Shown here: piece by piece, positions 8,301 to 15,894 of the stretch
How positions within the stretch are numbered: position 1 is the stretch's first letter
Layout: the number at the start of each line of letters is the position of its first letter
The notes under the pieces: generated by a model
The model's database searches: none
Seen by the model: only the letters and a program-made list of their open reading frames with translations
What the model was told of the DNA's origin: nothing
Translations under genes and position numbers: made by a program
NCBI GenBank assembly: GCA_964447155.1
Contig: CAYURM010000001.1
Span: 310,001 to 374,000, forward strand
Length of the DNA stretch: 64,000 nucleotides
Source: SMBSF63 sp034003545
GTDB taxonomy: Bacteria > Chloroflexota > Anaerolineae > Anaerolineales > Anaerolineaceae
Direction: 5' to 3'

Positions 8301-9376
8301 AAATAACTGACCGACACCATCTGATACCGCCGGACAGCATACGCCGCCATCAACGGGAAGATCAACAGCGGCAGCAGAAACAGCGGGGAAAAAGAAGCAT
8401 CCTCAATCCAGATCATCGAACCGATCAGGCGTGCCGTAATCGGAGAAAAAGCAAACACCCCGCCCAATATCACCAGGCGAATCTGTTCCCTTTCCATCGC
8501 CGCGGTATTCGGCAGCCGCCGCAGCAAAAACCACAACGCTGAAAAGATCAGCGCCAGCGCGGTAAAGATATAAATCGCTGTCATCACCGGCATATAACGC
8601 ATCGGATGCGCCAGATCATTCAGGAACCAGGCGGCCAGCCCGCCCAGAAGCAAGGCAGCCGCATAAGGAAGACCCTCTAGCCAGGGACGACGCTTCAAGA
8701 CAGGTTCAGGATGCGGGAAAAGCAATGCCAGATTGACCAGGGAAGCTGCCACCAACGGCAAACTGAACACCCACAGGCTAGCCGTGAAATGAGAGGTGTA
8801 CAGATCAAACATACAACTGGCGGCCAGCGCAACCGAAGACAGGACAACCGCAAAGGTACGCCCCACCGCCTCATGACGCTGAACGAAAAATACCCAAACA
8901 CCTGCCAGAAAATAAATCCAGCCAATCACATAGGGAACATAAAAATAGGTAATGCGGTCAATCTGCGGTAAGGGGATCAACGTCACAGAGATTTTTTCTG
9001 TCGCGCCATTTTCACGTTTCACGCTCAGGTCAACACTATCGCCAACAGATTTTCCTTGCAAAAAAGCACGCAAGTCGCGGGCATTATCGACAGGCAGTCC
9101 ATCCACAGCCAGCAGTTGATCTCGGCTCTCAATCCCTGCATTGATGGCAGACCAACTGGAAGGCCGCTCGATACTGTCATTGCCATTGAACACCATCGTC
9201 GGCTCAACAAATGCGCCGATGAAGGGGGTATTCAGCCAGGGGCCAGACACCAGAATCTGCACCAGCAGCGCAGCCAGGACAATCACCATATAAACAACAA
9301 TCACCCCCTGAAGGAATTTAGGTGCATGTTTTAATGATTTGGAAGCAGGTAACGCATTTCTCTGTGATTCATTCAT
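5342..9376 (-). CDS. Membrane sensor histidine kinase with PDZ, multi-TM and GAF array
   Basis: A 1344-aa kinase. Order from the N-terminus: a transmembrane helix (~22-43), an extracytoplasmic PDZ-like domain (~70-137, with GIESRDQLLAVDGLPV), about eight further membrane helices (~147-415), then four GAF-type sensory domains (roughly 440-590, 605-760, 780-935 and 945-1100), and the kinase core. The phosphoacceptor is H1119 in FVSHELKNPM (HisKA). The ATPase domain has an N box with N1238, a G1 box DNGIGI (1275-1280) and a G2 box GTGLGL (1305-1310). Everything needed for autophosphorylation is present. No response regulator lies next to it; the partner cotranscribed downstream is the FIST protein. 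The layout suggests integration of a membrane or periplasmic cue with cytoplasmic small molecules, but no ligand can be named. Confidence 0.9.
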   Translation of the reverse strand: MNESQRNALPASKSLKHAPKFLQGVIVVYMVIVLAALLVQILVSGPWLNTPFIGAFVEPTMVFNGNDSIERPSSWSAINAGIESRDQLLAVDGLPVDNARDLRAFLQGKSVGDSVDLSVKRENGATEKISVTLIPLPQIDRITYFYVPYVIGWIYFLAGVWVFFVQRHEAVGRTFAVVLSSVALAASCMFDLYTSHFTASLWVFSLPLVAASLVNLALLFPHPEPVLKRRPWLEGLPYAAALLLGGLAAWFLNDLAHPMRYMPVMTAIYIFTALALIFSALWFLLRRLPNTAAMEREQIRLVILGGVFAFSPITARLIGSMIWIEDASFSPLFLLPLLIFPLMAAYAVRRYQMVSVSYFLSRIFLYGLMGVLVSLGYALLLTGLGVAMTGMLPQQSPILVGLLFFLAAIAINPFRQKMENLMDAVFFRGEKAYQERVQTFSGELTGVAEIDGIIKLLRQYVQRSLLPETFHIFVYDPLVEQYVATPDAQHVMTSDLRFPEQSALVLSLENKKSCVYLDQGQPFPDDLKGDDARLCLLGASVFVPMMGNQRLAGWLALGERASGEQYALRDFKFLESISNQAALAIERAQVVTNMESRVREMNVLARVAQGINITLSLDDILELIYAQTTQVIPADDFQVVTLLDGSVSSGLMAPIFYVEANDRLNERENQVLMGGETLDQEIISRQRSILTDDYTQECRRQNVPAAKDGVYAWMGVPLNAGAETIGALSLGMRTPAVSYTSEQLNLLQAIADQAAGAIVKARLLEESNRRARQLATLNEMSRQLTSTLEIEPLLQNILQSAVDILNCEAGSLLLLDETTDELVFRVTVGPVATNLVNVRMPSTSGLVGKAVESKSPVIVNDVQQSAEWFAKTDKETGFITRALLVVPLLLKETVLGVVEVINKKDGSPFRSDEQELLQAFASQAAVALENARLYTMTDQALAERVEELSVMQRIDRELNTSLDTSRAMRITLEWAMRRSGANAGLIGMVREDSGVEVVSHTGYDGEMADYAEKLIPLEKYHLDYAIDSSDPKQFFVSDDEMGLLNGGKTQVIIPIRREDSTMGVLMLESAARQAYEAELMDFLSRLIDHAAIAISNASLYAEVQQANLAKSEFVSFVSHELKNPMTSIKGYSELLAAGAVGPINEAQSNFLQTIHNNVERMRTLVSDLADVSRIEAGRLRLDFLALNLNEMSEEVARSLRRLVESKNQNLELILPEDLPDLWGDRTRIVQVLTNLVSNSCKYTQEEGHIILSAEATDNQWDPAGAPKVVHVWVKDNGIGISDEDQKSIFQKFFRSEDPKTREAPGTGLGLNITRSLIEAQGGKIWFESKFREGTTFHFTIPVAE

Positions 9377-9494
9377 AAGAAAATTCCCGTTTTCTCCTGT
9401 ATTTCAATAAATGCTCATAAAAATCCACCCTTTATTATACTTACTATTCCCGATTCATCCCGTAAAATTTGCGTACAAAGGCGGGGACAGCCTG

Positions 9495-9523
9495 TTGAAA
9501 TCCTGCACCGCGGCCTGTATACT
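9495..9523 (+). promoter_or_regulatory. Promoter giving a probably leaderless mRNA
   Basis: TTGAAA (9495-9500), 17-bp spacer, TATACT (9518-9523). The ATG at 9534 is only 10 bases past the -10 box and has no Shine-Dalgarno sequence, so the transcript should start within a few bases of the start codon. Confidence 0.7.
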
Positions 9524-9533
9524 CTAGAATAAG

Positions 9534-11777
9534 ATGACCGTCCACCCGCAGCCCTATATTCCGGGCAGCGCACCACGCAGCCTGCCCCTCTCCCGCTTCC
9601 TGCCGCCCCTGCCGGAAGGCATGATTACTGCCTGGCTGCGTGAGCATGCACAGATACTGCCCGGCAGTTGGTTGTTTGACCCGCTGGGCGCTTCACCGGT
9701 CATGGTCATTGAAGCCGCCCGGGCTGGCTACCGCGTGGCCGTCACCACCACCAACCCCGTCCTCAGCTTCGTCATCGAAGTGCTGGCTGCCGCCCCGCGT
9801 GAAAACGACCTGCAAGCCGCCCTCACCAGCCTCGCCATCCTGCGGCGCGGCGAGGTACGCCTGGAAACCGAACTGCGCGCCCTCTATGAAACCCGCTGCC
9901 GCAAATGCAGCGCTATCGTCCCGACAGACGGCTACCTGTGGGAACGGGATGCCGTCGAACCCTACGCCTGCCTCTACCACTGCCCGGTATGCAATGATGA
10001 AGGGGAACACCCTCCCACTGAATTTGATCTGGAGAAATTGCACTCGCTGGGCAGCTACAAATTGCACTATGCCCGCGCCCTGGAGCGGGTCAATGTGGGC
10101 GATGAACAGACCCGCCAGGGCGCAGAAGACGCATTGAAAACCATTCTCCCCCGCCAGTTATACGTCATCTCCACGCTGATCAACAAGACCGCCACAGTGA
10201 GACTTTCCGCCAGTGAAAAAAATCGGCTATACGCATTAATCCTGAGCGTCTGCGACCAGGGCAATGTCCTTTACGCCTGGCCCAGCGCCCGCAGCCGCCC
10301 GCGCCAGCTGACCATCCCGCCCCGCTTCCGCGAAAATAACCTGTGGACGGCCTTCGAGTCCGCCAGCCAGCAATGGCAGAGTGACCAGCCGCCCATCGAA
10401 GTGACCCGCTGGCCCCAACTGCCTTCAGGCCAAAGCGGCATTTGCATCTACACGGGCCGGCCGGGTGCCCTGCTGGCCGAAACCAACACCCCGTCTTTCG
10501 AAGCCATGCTCAGCGTGCTGCCGCGCCCCTCACAAGCTTTCTGGACGTATTCAGCCCTGTGGTCTGGCTGGTTGTGGGGTCAAGAAGCCGTCCTGCCGAT
10601 GAAAAGCGCCCTGGAACGCCGCCGCTATGACTGGAACTGGTACGCTGAGGCCATTTATTACCTCTTCGGCCAGTTACGCAGCCTGCCTGCCGGAATCCCT
10701 TTCCTCCACATCCTCCCTGAACTGGTGCCTGGCTTTTTGGAAGCGGCCATGCTCGCCAGCGGCAAGGCCGGTTTGCAATTGCAGGGTCTCGCCCTGAATG
10801 CCGAAGAAGACATCGCCCAGCTCATCTGGCACACCGTCAAAAAGCTGCCTTTCGAGATCGATTCTTCCATGAAAACCGTCTTGCAGGAAGGGATGATCGC
10901 CCACCTTGAAGCCCGCGGCGAGCCGGCCAGCCAAATCCAGCTGGAGCTGGCCGGACTGGCTGAATTGCCATATCAAAATTATCAAAATACCCCTTCCACC
11001 GCTGAACAGCTCGATAAAATACAAAATACAATCCGGGAAATACTCGATAACCGCGAAATTCTCCTCCGGGATGATCATCCCGACCGCCCACAAACCCGGC
11101 GCACCTGGTGGCCGGTCGATGGCCTTGACCCCGCCGCCAGCCCGCTGGCAGACAAGGTTGAAAAATACATCCTTGAACAGCTGAACCAAACACCTGCCGT
11201 CAATGAAAAGGTGTTGTTCCCGAAACTATACGCAGCCTTTCCCGGCCTGCTCACCCCGTCCGCCGAAATGGTGCATACCATCCTTTCTTCTTATGCCCAC
11301 ATCCTCTCCGATCCACCGCCAGTTTGGCAGCTCAACGAACAGGAAAGACCGCAAACCCGCCAGACTGATATGCAGCGCATCCAGCAGGAAATCCTTAAAC
11401 TGGGCAAGCAGCTGAACTATTTTGTGGAAGTCAGTGAAGCCAGTATCTGGTGGACAGACCACCATCGCCGAAAATTTGTCTACCATTGCTTCCCCTCCAG
11501 TATGATCCACCATTACGTTCAGGAGCAAACGCCCCTGCCGGTGGGCTGTCACGGCGTGCTGGTTTTCCCTGGCAGCCGTTCCCGCCTGCTGGCTTACAAG
11601 CTGGATCACAACCCCTGGCTGGCGCAGACTGTTGAGAAAGACTGGACCCTGCTCAAATTCCGCCACCTGCGCGAATTTGTGAGCAAAGGGAACCCCACCC
11701 GCACCCGCTGGATGGAACATCTCGAAATGGACCCGCCCCTGCGGGAAGAGGCCACCCAAATGCGTTTCTTTACCTGA
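9534..11777 (+). CDS. DNA methylase-like protein, catalytic motif degenerate
   Basis: A 747-aa cytoplasmic protein. Residues ~40-85 resemble the S-adenosylmethionine fold of DNA methylases (WLFDPLGASPVMVIEAARAG, then NPV...IEVLAAAP). Next comes a zinc-ribbon-like pair of CxxC knuckles (CRKCSA and CPVC, ~residues 122-160), as in large DUF1156-like methylases. The segment LPRPSQAFWTYSALWSGWLW sits where the amino-methyltransferase motif IV (D/N-P-P) would be expected, but no NPPY or DPPY is present. The C-terminal ~300 residues show no recognised fold and may be winged-helix modules. It could be a methylase-derived binding protein rather than an active enzyme. It stands alone, divergent from the kinase gene, with a leaderless-type promoter. 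Function is not assigned; the fold call is moderate. Confidence 0.5.
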   Translation: MTVHPQPYIPGSAPRSLPLSRFLPPLPEGMITAWLREHAQILPGSWLFDPLGASPVMVIEAARAGYRVAVTTTNPVLSFVIEVLAAAPRENDLQAALTSLAILRRGEVRLETELRALYETRCRKCSAIVPTDGYLWERDAVEPYACLYHCPVCNDEGEHPPTEFDLEKLHSLGSYKLHYARALERVNVGDEQTRQGAEDALKTILPRQLYVISTLINKTATVRLSASEKNRLYALILSVCDQGNVLYAWPSARSRPRQLTIPPRFRENNLWTAFESASQQWQSDQPPIEVTRWPQLPSGQSGICIYTGRPGALLAETNTPSFEAMLSVLPRPSQAFWTYSALWSGWLWGQEAVLPMKSALERRRYDWNWYAEAIYYLFGQLRSLPAGIPFLHILPELVPGFLEAAMLASGKAGLQLQGLALNAEEDIAQLIWHTVKKLPFEIDSSMKTVLQEGMIAHLEARGEPASQIQLELAGLAELPYQNYQNTPSTAEQLDKIQNTIREILDNREILLRDDHPDRPQTRRTWWPVDGLDPAASPLADKVEKYILEQLNQTPAVNEKVLFPKLYAAFPGLLTPSAEMVHTILSSYAHILSDPPPVWQLNEQERPQTRQTDMQRIQQEILKLGKQLNYFVEVSEASIWWTDHHRRKFVYHCFPSSMIHHYVQEQTPLPVGCHGVLVFPGSRSRLLAYKLDHNPWLAQTVEKDWTLLKFRHLREFVSKGNPTRTRWMEHLEMDPPLREEATQMRFFT

Positions 11778-11812
11778 AACGCGGCAAGCATCCAAGTATA
11801 AAGTCATAAATA

Positions 11813-12039
11813 GTAACTACTCAGCGCTGTCTAGGGAGCAAAGGCTCGATAGGGCAAAGCATGTCCTCACCCTGCATGAAAAAAGTAGCAGCTTTTGCCT
11901 ACAAACCCGTCACGTGCAGGGTGCGTTAGCGTGCTTTCCGCAACGCACCCATTGTCAAACTCCAATTCAGAACCAAAGGTGAGGTTTGGTGCGTTCGCCG
12001 CAGGCGTGCGAACGCACAACTACCTGCCTGAGTAGTTAC
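11813..12039. mobile_element. Possible MITE-like element with 12-bp inverted ends
   Basis: The ends GTAACTACTCAG (11813-11824) and CTGAGTAGTTAC (12028-12039) are perfect inverted repeats enclosing 203 bp. Inside are two further hairpins, GGGTGCGTT...AACGCACCC (near 11920-11950) and GTGCGTTCG...CGAACGCAC (near 11989-12017). There is no coding frame. The size, perfect ends and hairpin content fit a miniature inverted-repeat element or a composite of dispersed palindromes; no clear target-site duplication was seen. It fills most of the 331-bp gap between two genes. Confidence 0.45.
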
Positions 12040-12054
12040 ACGCGATAAATAAAA

Positions 12055-12090
12055 AAAATCGCACCCTGGGCAATCGATGGGTGCGATTTT
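12055..12090. terminator. Bidirectional terminator, mainly for the PBP gene
   Basis: A 12-bp stem AAAATCGCACCC / GGGTGCGATTTT (12055-12066 with 12079-12090). On the minus strand it runs into eight T residues, so it ends the penicillin-binding-protein transcript. Confidence 0.85.
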
Positions 12091-12108
12091 CTATGGTACA
12101 GGGTTTGT

Positions 12109-15100
12109 CTACCCCCCGGCAATCGCTGTCAATATGCTCGGCAGCAAACCGCCCGAAGTCGCTGTAAGCGTCGGCGTCAAGGTGTTCATCGGGGTAACGC
12201 TGGCCGGCGGCGTAGGAGTGAGCGTAGGCGCCAGCGTCGGTGTTGGCGTCGGCGTCAAGGTGGTCGTCGGTGTGGGGGTAGCTGTGGGTTCGGGATGCTG
12301 CAAATCGACCATCAGCCGGTATTCAGCATAGCGGTCTTCCGTGCTTTTCATATAAATCCGCAGGGTTACCTTGCCCTGCGGCACTTCAGCCAGGTCCCAG
12401 GTATAAATGCGTTCCGGCTGACGGTGCTGCTCGGTGATCCCGTCCACCAGCGTTTCCCAGGAGGCCGGGTCCTCCCCGAGGCCGTATTCCAGGCGGAATT
12501 CCCTGAACTGGTCGGTGGCGTAGGCCACCACGTAAATGTCAAAGGAGGTTTCCTCAATTTTCTGGTTCTCTTCCAGTCCGGGGAAGAAGATCACCGGCCG
12601 CGGATCAGAAGTGGTACACTCGTCATCCGGTGAGAAAAGGAATGGCGGATTGAACCCCAGCCCAGATGCCCAGGCGCGGCCCTCGCTCGTATCCTTGATC
12701 CAGTCTTGCGCGTCCGCGTCCGAAACATTCAGGGTGAACTCCTCCGCCTCAAAATCCTTGCAGGCTTCCGAAACCAGTTTCCCCGTCCAGGTATCCACAT
12801 GCACGACCCGCCACAGATCATCCGTTGCCGGTAATGGCGGCTGATTGGCCGCGAAAATCTCACTCATCTGATTATTACAAAACTCCGACGGCCTGGTTCC
12901 CGAAGCGGCACAAATAACATGGTCTTCGATCCCGGCGGGGCGGGCAAAGCCCGATGTCTGCCCGCCGCGATAAGTATAGGTGATTTCCTGCATATAATTG
13001 GCCCAGATGGGGGCTGCCCCGGTCAGGCCGGAAGTATTGCGCATCGGTGAATTATCGGCATTTCCCACCCACACCCCCACCACATCATTGGTGGTAAAGC
13101 CCACCGTCCAGTTATCACGAAAATCGTTGGTCGTTCCCGTCTTGGCCGCTGCCGTAAAGGGCAAATTCAAAACCGAATTGGCACCAAACATCGGCGTGCG
13201 GGCGGCATTGTCCGACAGGATGGAGCTGATTAAATAGGCATGTTCCGGCGAGATAACCTGTAAGCGTTCAATGCCCGGCCGTTCATAGATCGGTTCATAC
13301 TCGCGGGTCTCCTCGGACGGCGCTTCAATTTTTGTGATCGCCGCGGGTTCAATCAGCGTCCCGCTATTGGGATAGACAGAAAATGCTTTCGTCAGTTCCA
13401 GCAGCGAAACCTCGCCGCCGCCCAAAGCCAGTGCCAGACCATAGTCCGTACGATTTAGCGATGTAATCCCCATCCGCTCCGAAAAACGGATCATCCCGCC
13501 CGTGTCTTCGTTGGCATCCGGGTCACGATAGATGCCCACATATTGCAGGGCTTTGACCGCAGCCACATTAAATGAATTTGCCAAAGCAGAACGCACCAGC
13601 ACCGGGCCATGATAACGCAGATCATAGTTGACCGGCACATACGGCGGCAGACCATCACCCGGCCTGCCGGTCGGTGGAAATTCGGTCTCAATATCCCAGA
13701 TCAGGGTGGCCGGTGTCCAGCCTTTCTCAAAAGCAGCCGTATAAACCAGCGGTTTGAATGCCGAACCAGTCTGACGCGGCACGAGGGCCATATTGACTTC
13801 CCCGCTGATCGCTTCATTATAAAAATCCGCAGACCCCACCATGGCGAGAATTTCGCCCGTAGCGACATCAATATGTATCAGCGCCGCATCGGTGGCATTA
13901 TTGGCGGTCAATTGCTGGATTTGTTCGGTGACAATCCGTTCGGCTGCCACCTGTAAATTGTTATCCAGCGTAGTATGTACCCTGAAACCCGAGCGATAAA
14001 TGACTTCTTCGCCGTACTCTTCAATCAACTGCATCCTGATAAATTCCACCCAGTGCGGATAGTTCCGGGTGAACACTTTCGGCTGGAAATTGTACTGCTC
14101 AATTTCCAGCCGCGCCTGATCCGCCTCAGGAGCACTAATGCATACTGGATGCGCCTGGGTACTGATTTCAATACAGCCCTTCTCCTGGCTCAGTTCATAA
14201 GCCAGCAGGATCACATCACGATGGCGGCGCAGGGTCTGTTCCCGATTGGTAAAAATGTCATACACGCCGGGAGACTGCGGAATACCGGCCAGGAAAGTCG
14301 ATTGGGCCAGGGTCAAATTGGCGGCGCTGGTATTGAAATAGGTCTGCGCCGCAGCTTCGATTCCGTAAGAATAATTGGCGAAAAACACTTCATTAAGATA
14401 CAGTTCCAGAATTTCATCTTTCGTATACAGGCGCGTAATCTCGGCCGCCAGTACGATTTCGCGCTCCTTGCGTTCCATCGTTTGTCTATTGCGTTCTTCG
14501 GGGCTGAGCAGCAAAATGCGCGCCAACTGCTGGGTAATCGTCGATGCACCAGACACCGTCTCACCCGAAATACGGTTCTGCCAAATAGCACGCAGCATTG
14601 CTATCGGGTCATAACCCGGATTATTATAAAAATCCTTATCCTCGGTTGCCAGCAGAGAAGCGATCATATACGGCGAAATTTGATCGAGGCGTACGTACGT
14701 ACGCCGCCCGGCCTGCGGGTCAACAATCTCGTACAAGGTGTTGCCATTGCGATCCAGGATAGTGGTCGTCTCAAACTGCGAAGCATTGCTGTAAAGATTC
14801 CGTACATCGGGAAAATCGTCGGCATTCACAATCGCAAAATATTTGTAAATGCCAAAAGAGAAGAACACCACGGCAATAAAAATGCCAATGAACAACAAGA
14901 CAATCCCCACTCGCGCCAGACAGCCGCCCAGGTTGCCATTGCCACCCTTGCGTGAGGTGCGCACCGATTGGGTATCCGGCCCTCTATTCACCGGGGCAGG
15001 TGTTAATGGCTCAAACACTTTGTCAGGGCGGGGAGCAGGTTTTGATATCGGGTCCGGCTTTGAAAGCGGTTTCCGCTCCGTGATGGCAGGACGATAAGCT

Positions 15101-15651
15101 GCCGGAGTAACCTGGGTCGCGTCCAGATCCGTCTCGTCAACCTGCAAAGGCACCAGCGGCTTGAAAACCGGGGGAGTCAGTTCCTGCTCAGGCGGTACAG
15201 TGGAGGCACCCAAATGGGATCCGTCCGGCACTTCACCATCTTGAGCAGACTTGTCAGGCTCTTCCGGCGTTACCGGCATAGACAGGGTGGAAGCCACCGG
15301 TTTCCCTGCTTCATCATAATACCAGCCGCCCGTCTGTTCCGGTGCGCCGGTGGGGTGTCGGGCAATCGGCACATCCTCCTCAGACGAATCCGAATCCGCA
15401 GCCGACACCTGCGTCTGCTGGAGATGTTCGAGATTCTCTTCATCCAGCTCACTGCCCCAGACACCCGTCTTGTCAGTATCGCTGAGCGGACGCACAGGAG
15501 GCGGAGTATCTTCCAGTTCTTCGCCTGCGGTCTCATCAAAATCATCACCTATCAGCCGGCGGAAACGATCCTGTGGTCGCTCGCGCCCACCGGATCTCTC
15601 CTCCTCAGGAGGATTATCTTCATATTTTTTTTCTGGCATTTCATCGTTCAT
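12109..15651 (-). CDS. Class A penicillin-binding protein (transglycosylase/transpeptidase)
   Basis: Bifunctional peptidoglycan synthase that polymerises lipid II glycan and crosslinks stem peptides outside the membrane. I place the start at ATG 15651 (MNDEMPEKK, 1180 aa); the frame is open 29 codons further but that extension looks like leader sequence. Residues 1-240 are an acidic, proline-rich cytoplasmic tail, unusually long for the family. A membrane helix follows (~248-272). The GT51 domain has the catalytic glutamate E337 in ATEDKDF and GASTITQQLAR. The transpeptidase has the nucleophile S630 in SAFK, SxN as SFN (693-695), and KTGT (837-840). The C-terminal end is a Thr/Pro-rich tail (~1115-1165), possibly wall-spanning. 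It is monocistronic, with a terminator just downstream. Confidence 0.93.
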   Translation of the reverse strand: MNDEMPEKKYEDNPPEEERSGGRERPQDRFRRLIGDDFDETAGEELEDTPPPVRPLSDTDKTGVWGSELDEENLEHLQQTQVSAADSDSSEEDVPIARHPTGAPEQTGGWYYDEAGKPVASTLSMPVTPEEPDKSAQDGEVPDGSHLGASTVPPEQELTPPVFKPLVPLQVDETDLDATQVTPAAYRPAITERKPLSKPDPISKPAPRPDKVFEPLTPAPVNRGPDTQSVRTSRKGGNGNLGGCLARVGIVLLFIGIFIAVVFFSFGIYKYFAIVNADDFPDVRNLYSNASQFETTTILDRNGNTLYEIVDPQAGRRTYVRLDQISPYMIASLLATEDKDFYNNPGYDPIAMLRAIWQNRISGETVSGASTITQQLARILLLSPEERNRQTMERKEREIVLAAEITRLYTKDEILELYLNEVFFANYSYGIEAAAQTYFNTSAANLTLAQSTFLAGIPQSPGVYDIFTNREQTLRRHRDVILLAYELSQEKGCIEISTQAHPVCISAPEADQARLEIEQYNFQPKVFTRNYPHWVEFIRMQLIEEYGEEVIYRSGFRVHTTLDNNLQVAAERIVTEQIQQLTANNATDAALIHIDVATGEILAMVGSADFYNEAISGEVNMALVPRQTGSAFKPLVYTAAFEKGWTPATLIWDIETEFPPTGRPGDGLPPYVPVNYDLRYHGPVLVRSALANSFNVAAVKALQYVGIYRDPDANEDTGGMIRFSERMGITSLNRTDYGLALALGGGEVSLLELTKAFSVYPNSGTLIEPAAITKIEAPSEETREYEPIYERPGIERLQVISPEHAYLISSILSDNAARTPMFGANSVLNLPFTAAAKTGTTNDFRDNWTVGFTTNDVVGVWVGNADNSPMRNTSGLTGAAPIWANYMQEITYTYRGGQTSGFARPAGIEDHVICAASGTRPSEFCNNQMSEIFAANQPPLPATDDLWRVVHVDTWTGKLVSEACKDFEAEEFTLNVSDADAQDWIKDTSEGRAWASGLGFNPPFLFSPDDECTTSDPRPVIFFPGLEENQKIEETSFDIYVVAYATDQFREFRLEYGLGEDPASWETLVDGITEQHRQPERIYTWDLAEVPQGKVTLRIYMKSTEDRYAEYRLMVDLQHPEPTATPTPTTTLTPTPTPTLAPTLTPTPPASVTPMNTLTPTLTATSGGLLPSILTAIAGG

Positions 15652-15859
15652 TAATTTATCACCATAGTCCGGGACGTACCCGATTATATTTCTTCTAATT
15701 AGTCTCATTCTAGCACAAAACCAGCCCGCAAACCTCATACCGCGCCGCCCTAATCATTTGCGCGTAAAGGCGCAGCACAGTCCTGTCCGGCAAGTACGAT
15801 CGCAATATTTTTCTCTGCGCCTGTGCGTGAGAATAAAACCTGTTTCCATCTCAATTGAA

Positions 15860-15888
15860 TTGACCTCCACCGCAACTCCCCTTAAAAT
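15860..15888 (+). promoter_or_regulatory. Promoter giving a leaderless mRNA for the glycosidase gene
   Basis: TTGACC (15860-15865), 17-bp spacer, TAAAAT (15883-15888). The ATG at 15895 is six bases after the -10 box, i.e. at the expected transcription start, and there is no Shine-Dalgarno sequence. Confidence 0.75.
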
Positions 15889-15894
15889 GAAACC

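Noticed and set aside
11820..12050. CRISPR array or tRNA gene
   Set aside because: The hairpins are palindromic and not regularly spaced, and no cloverleaf can be drawn here or in the other gene-free stretches.
15652..15738. 29-residue N-terminal extension of the PBP
   Set aside because: It has no ribosome binding site and overlaps an AT-rich promoter-like stretch; ATG 15651 gives a normal acidic cytoplasmic tail.
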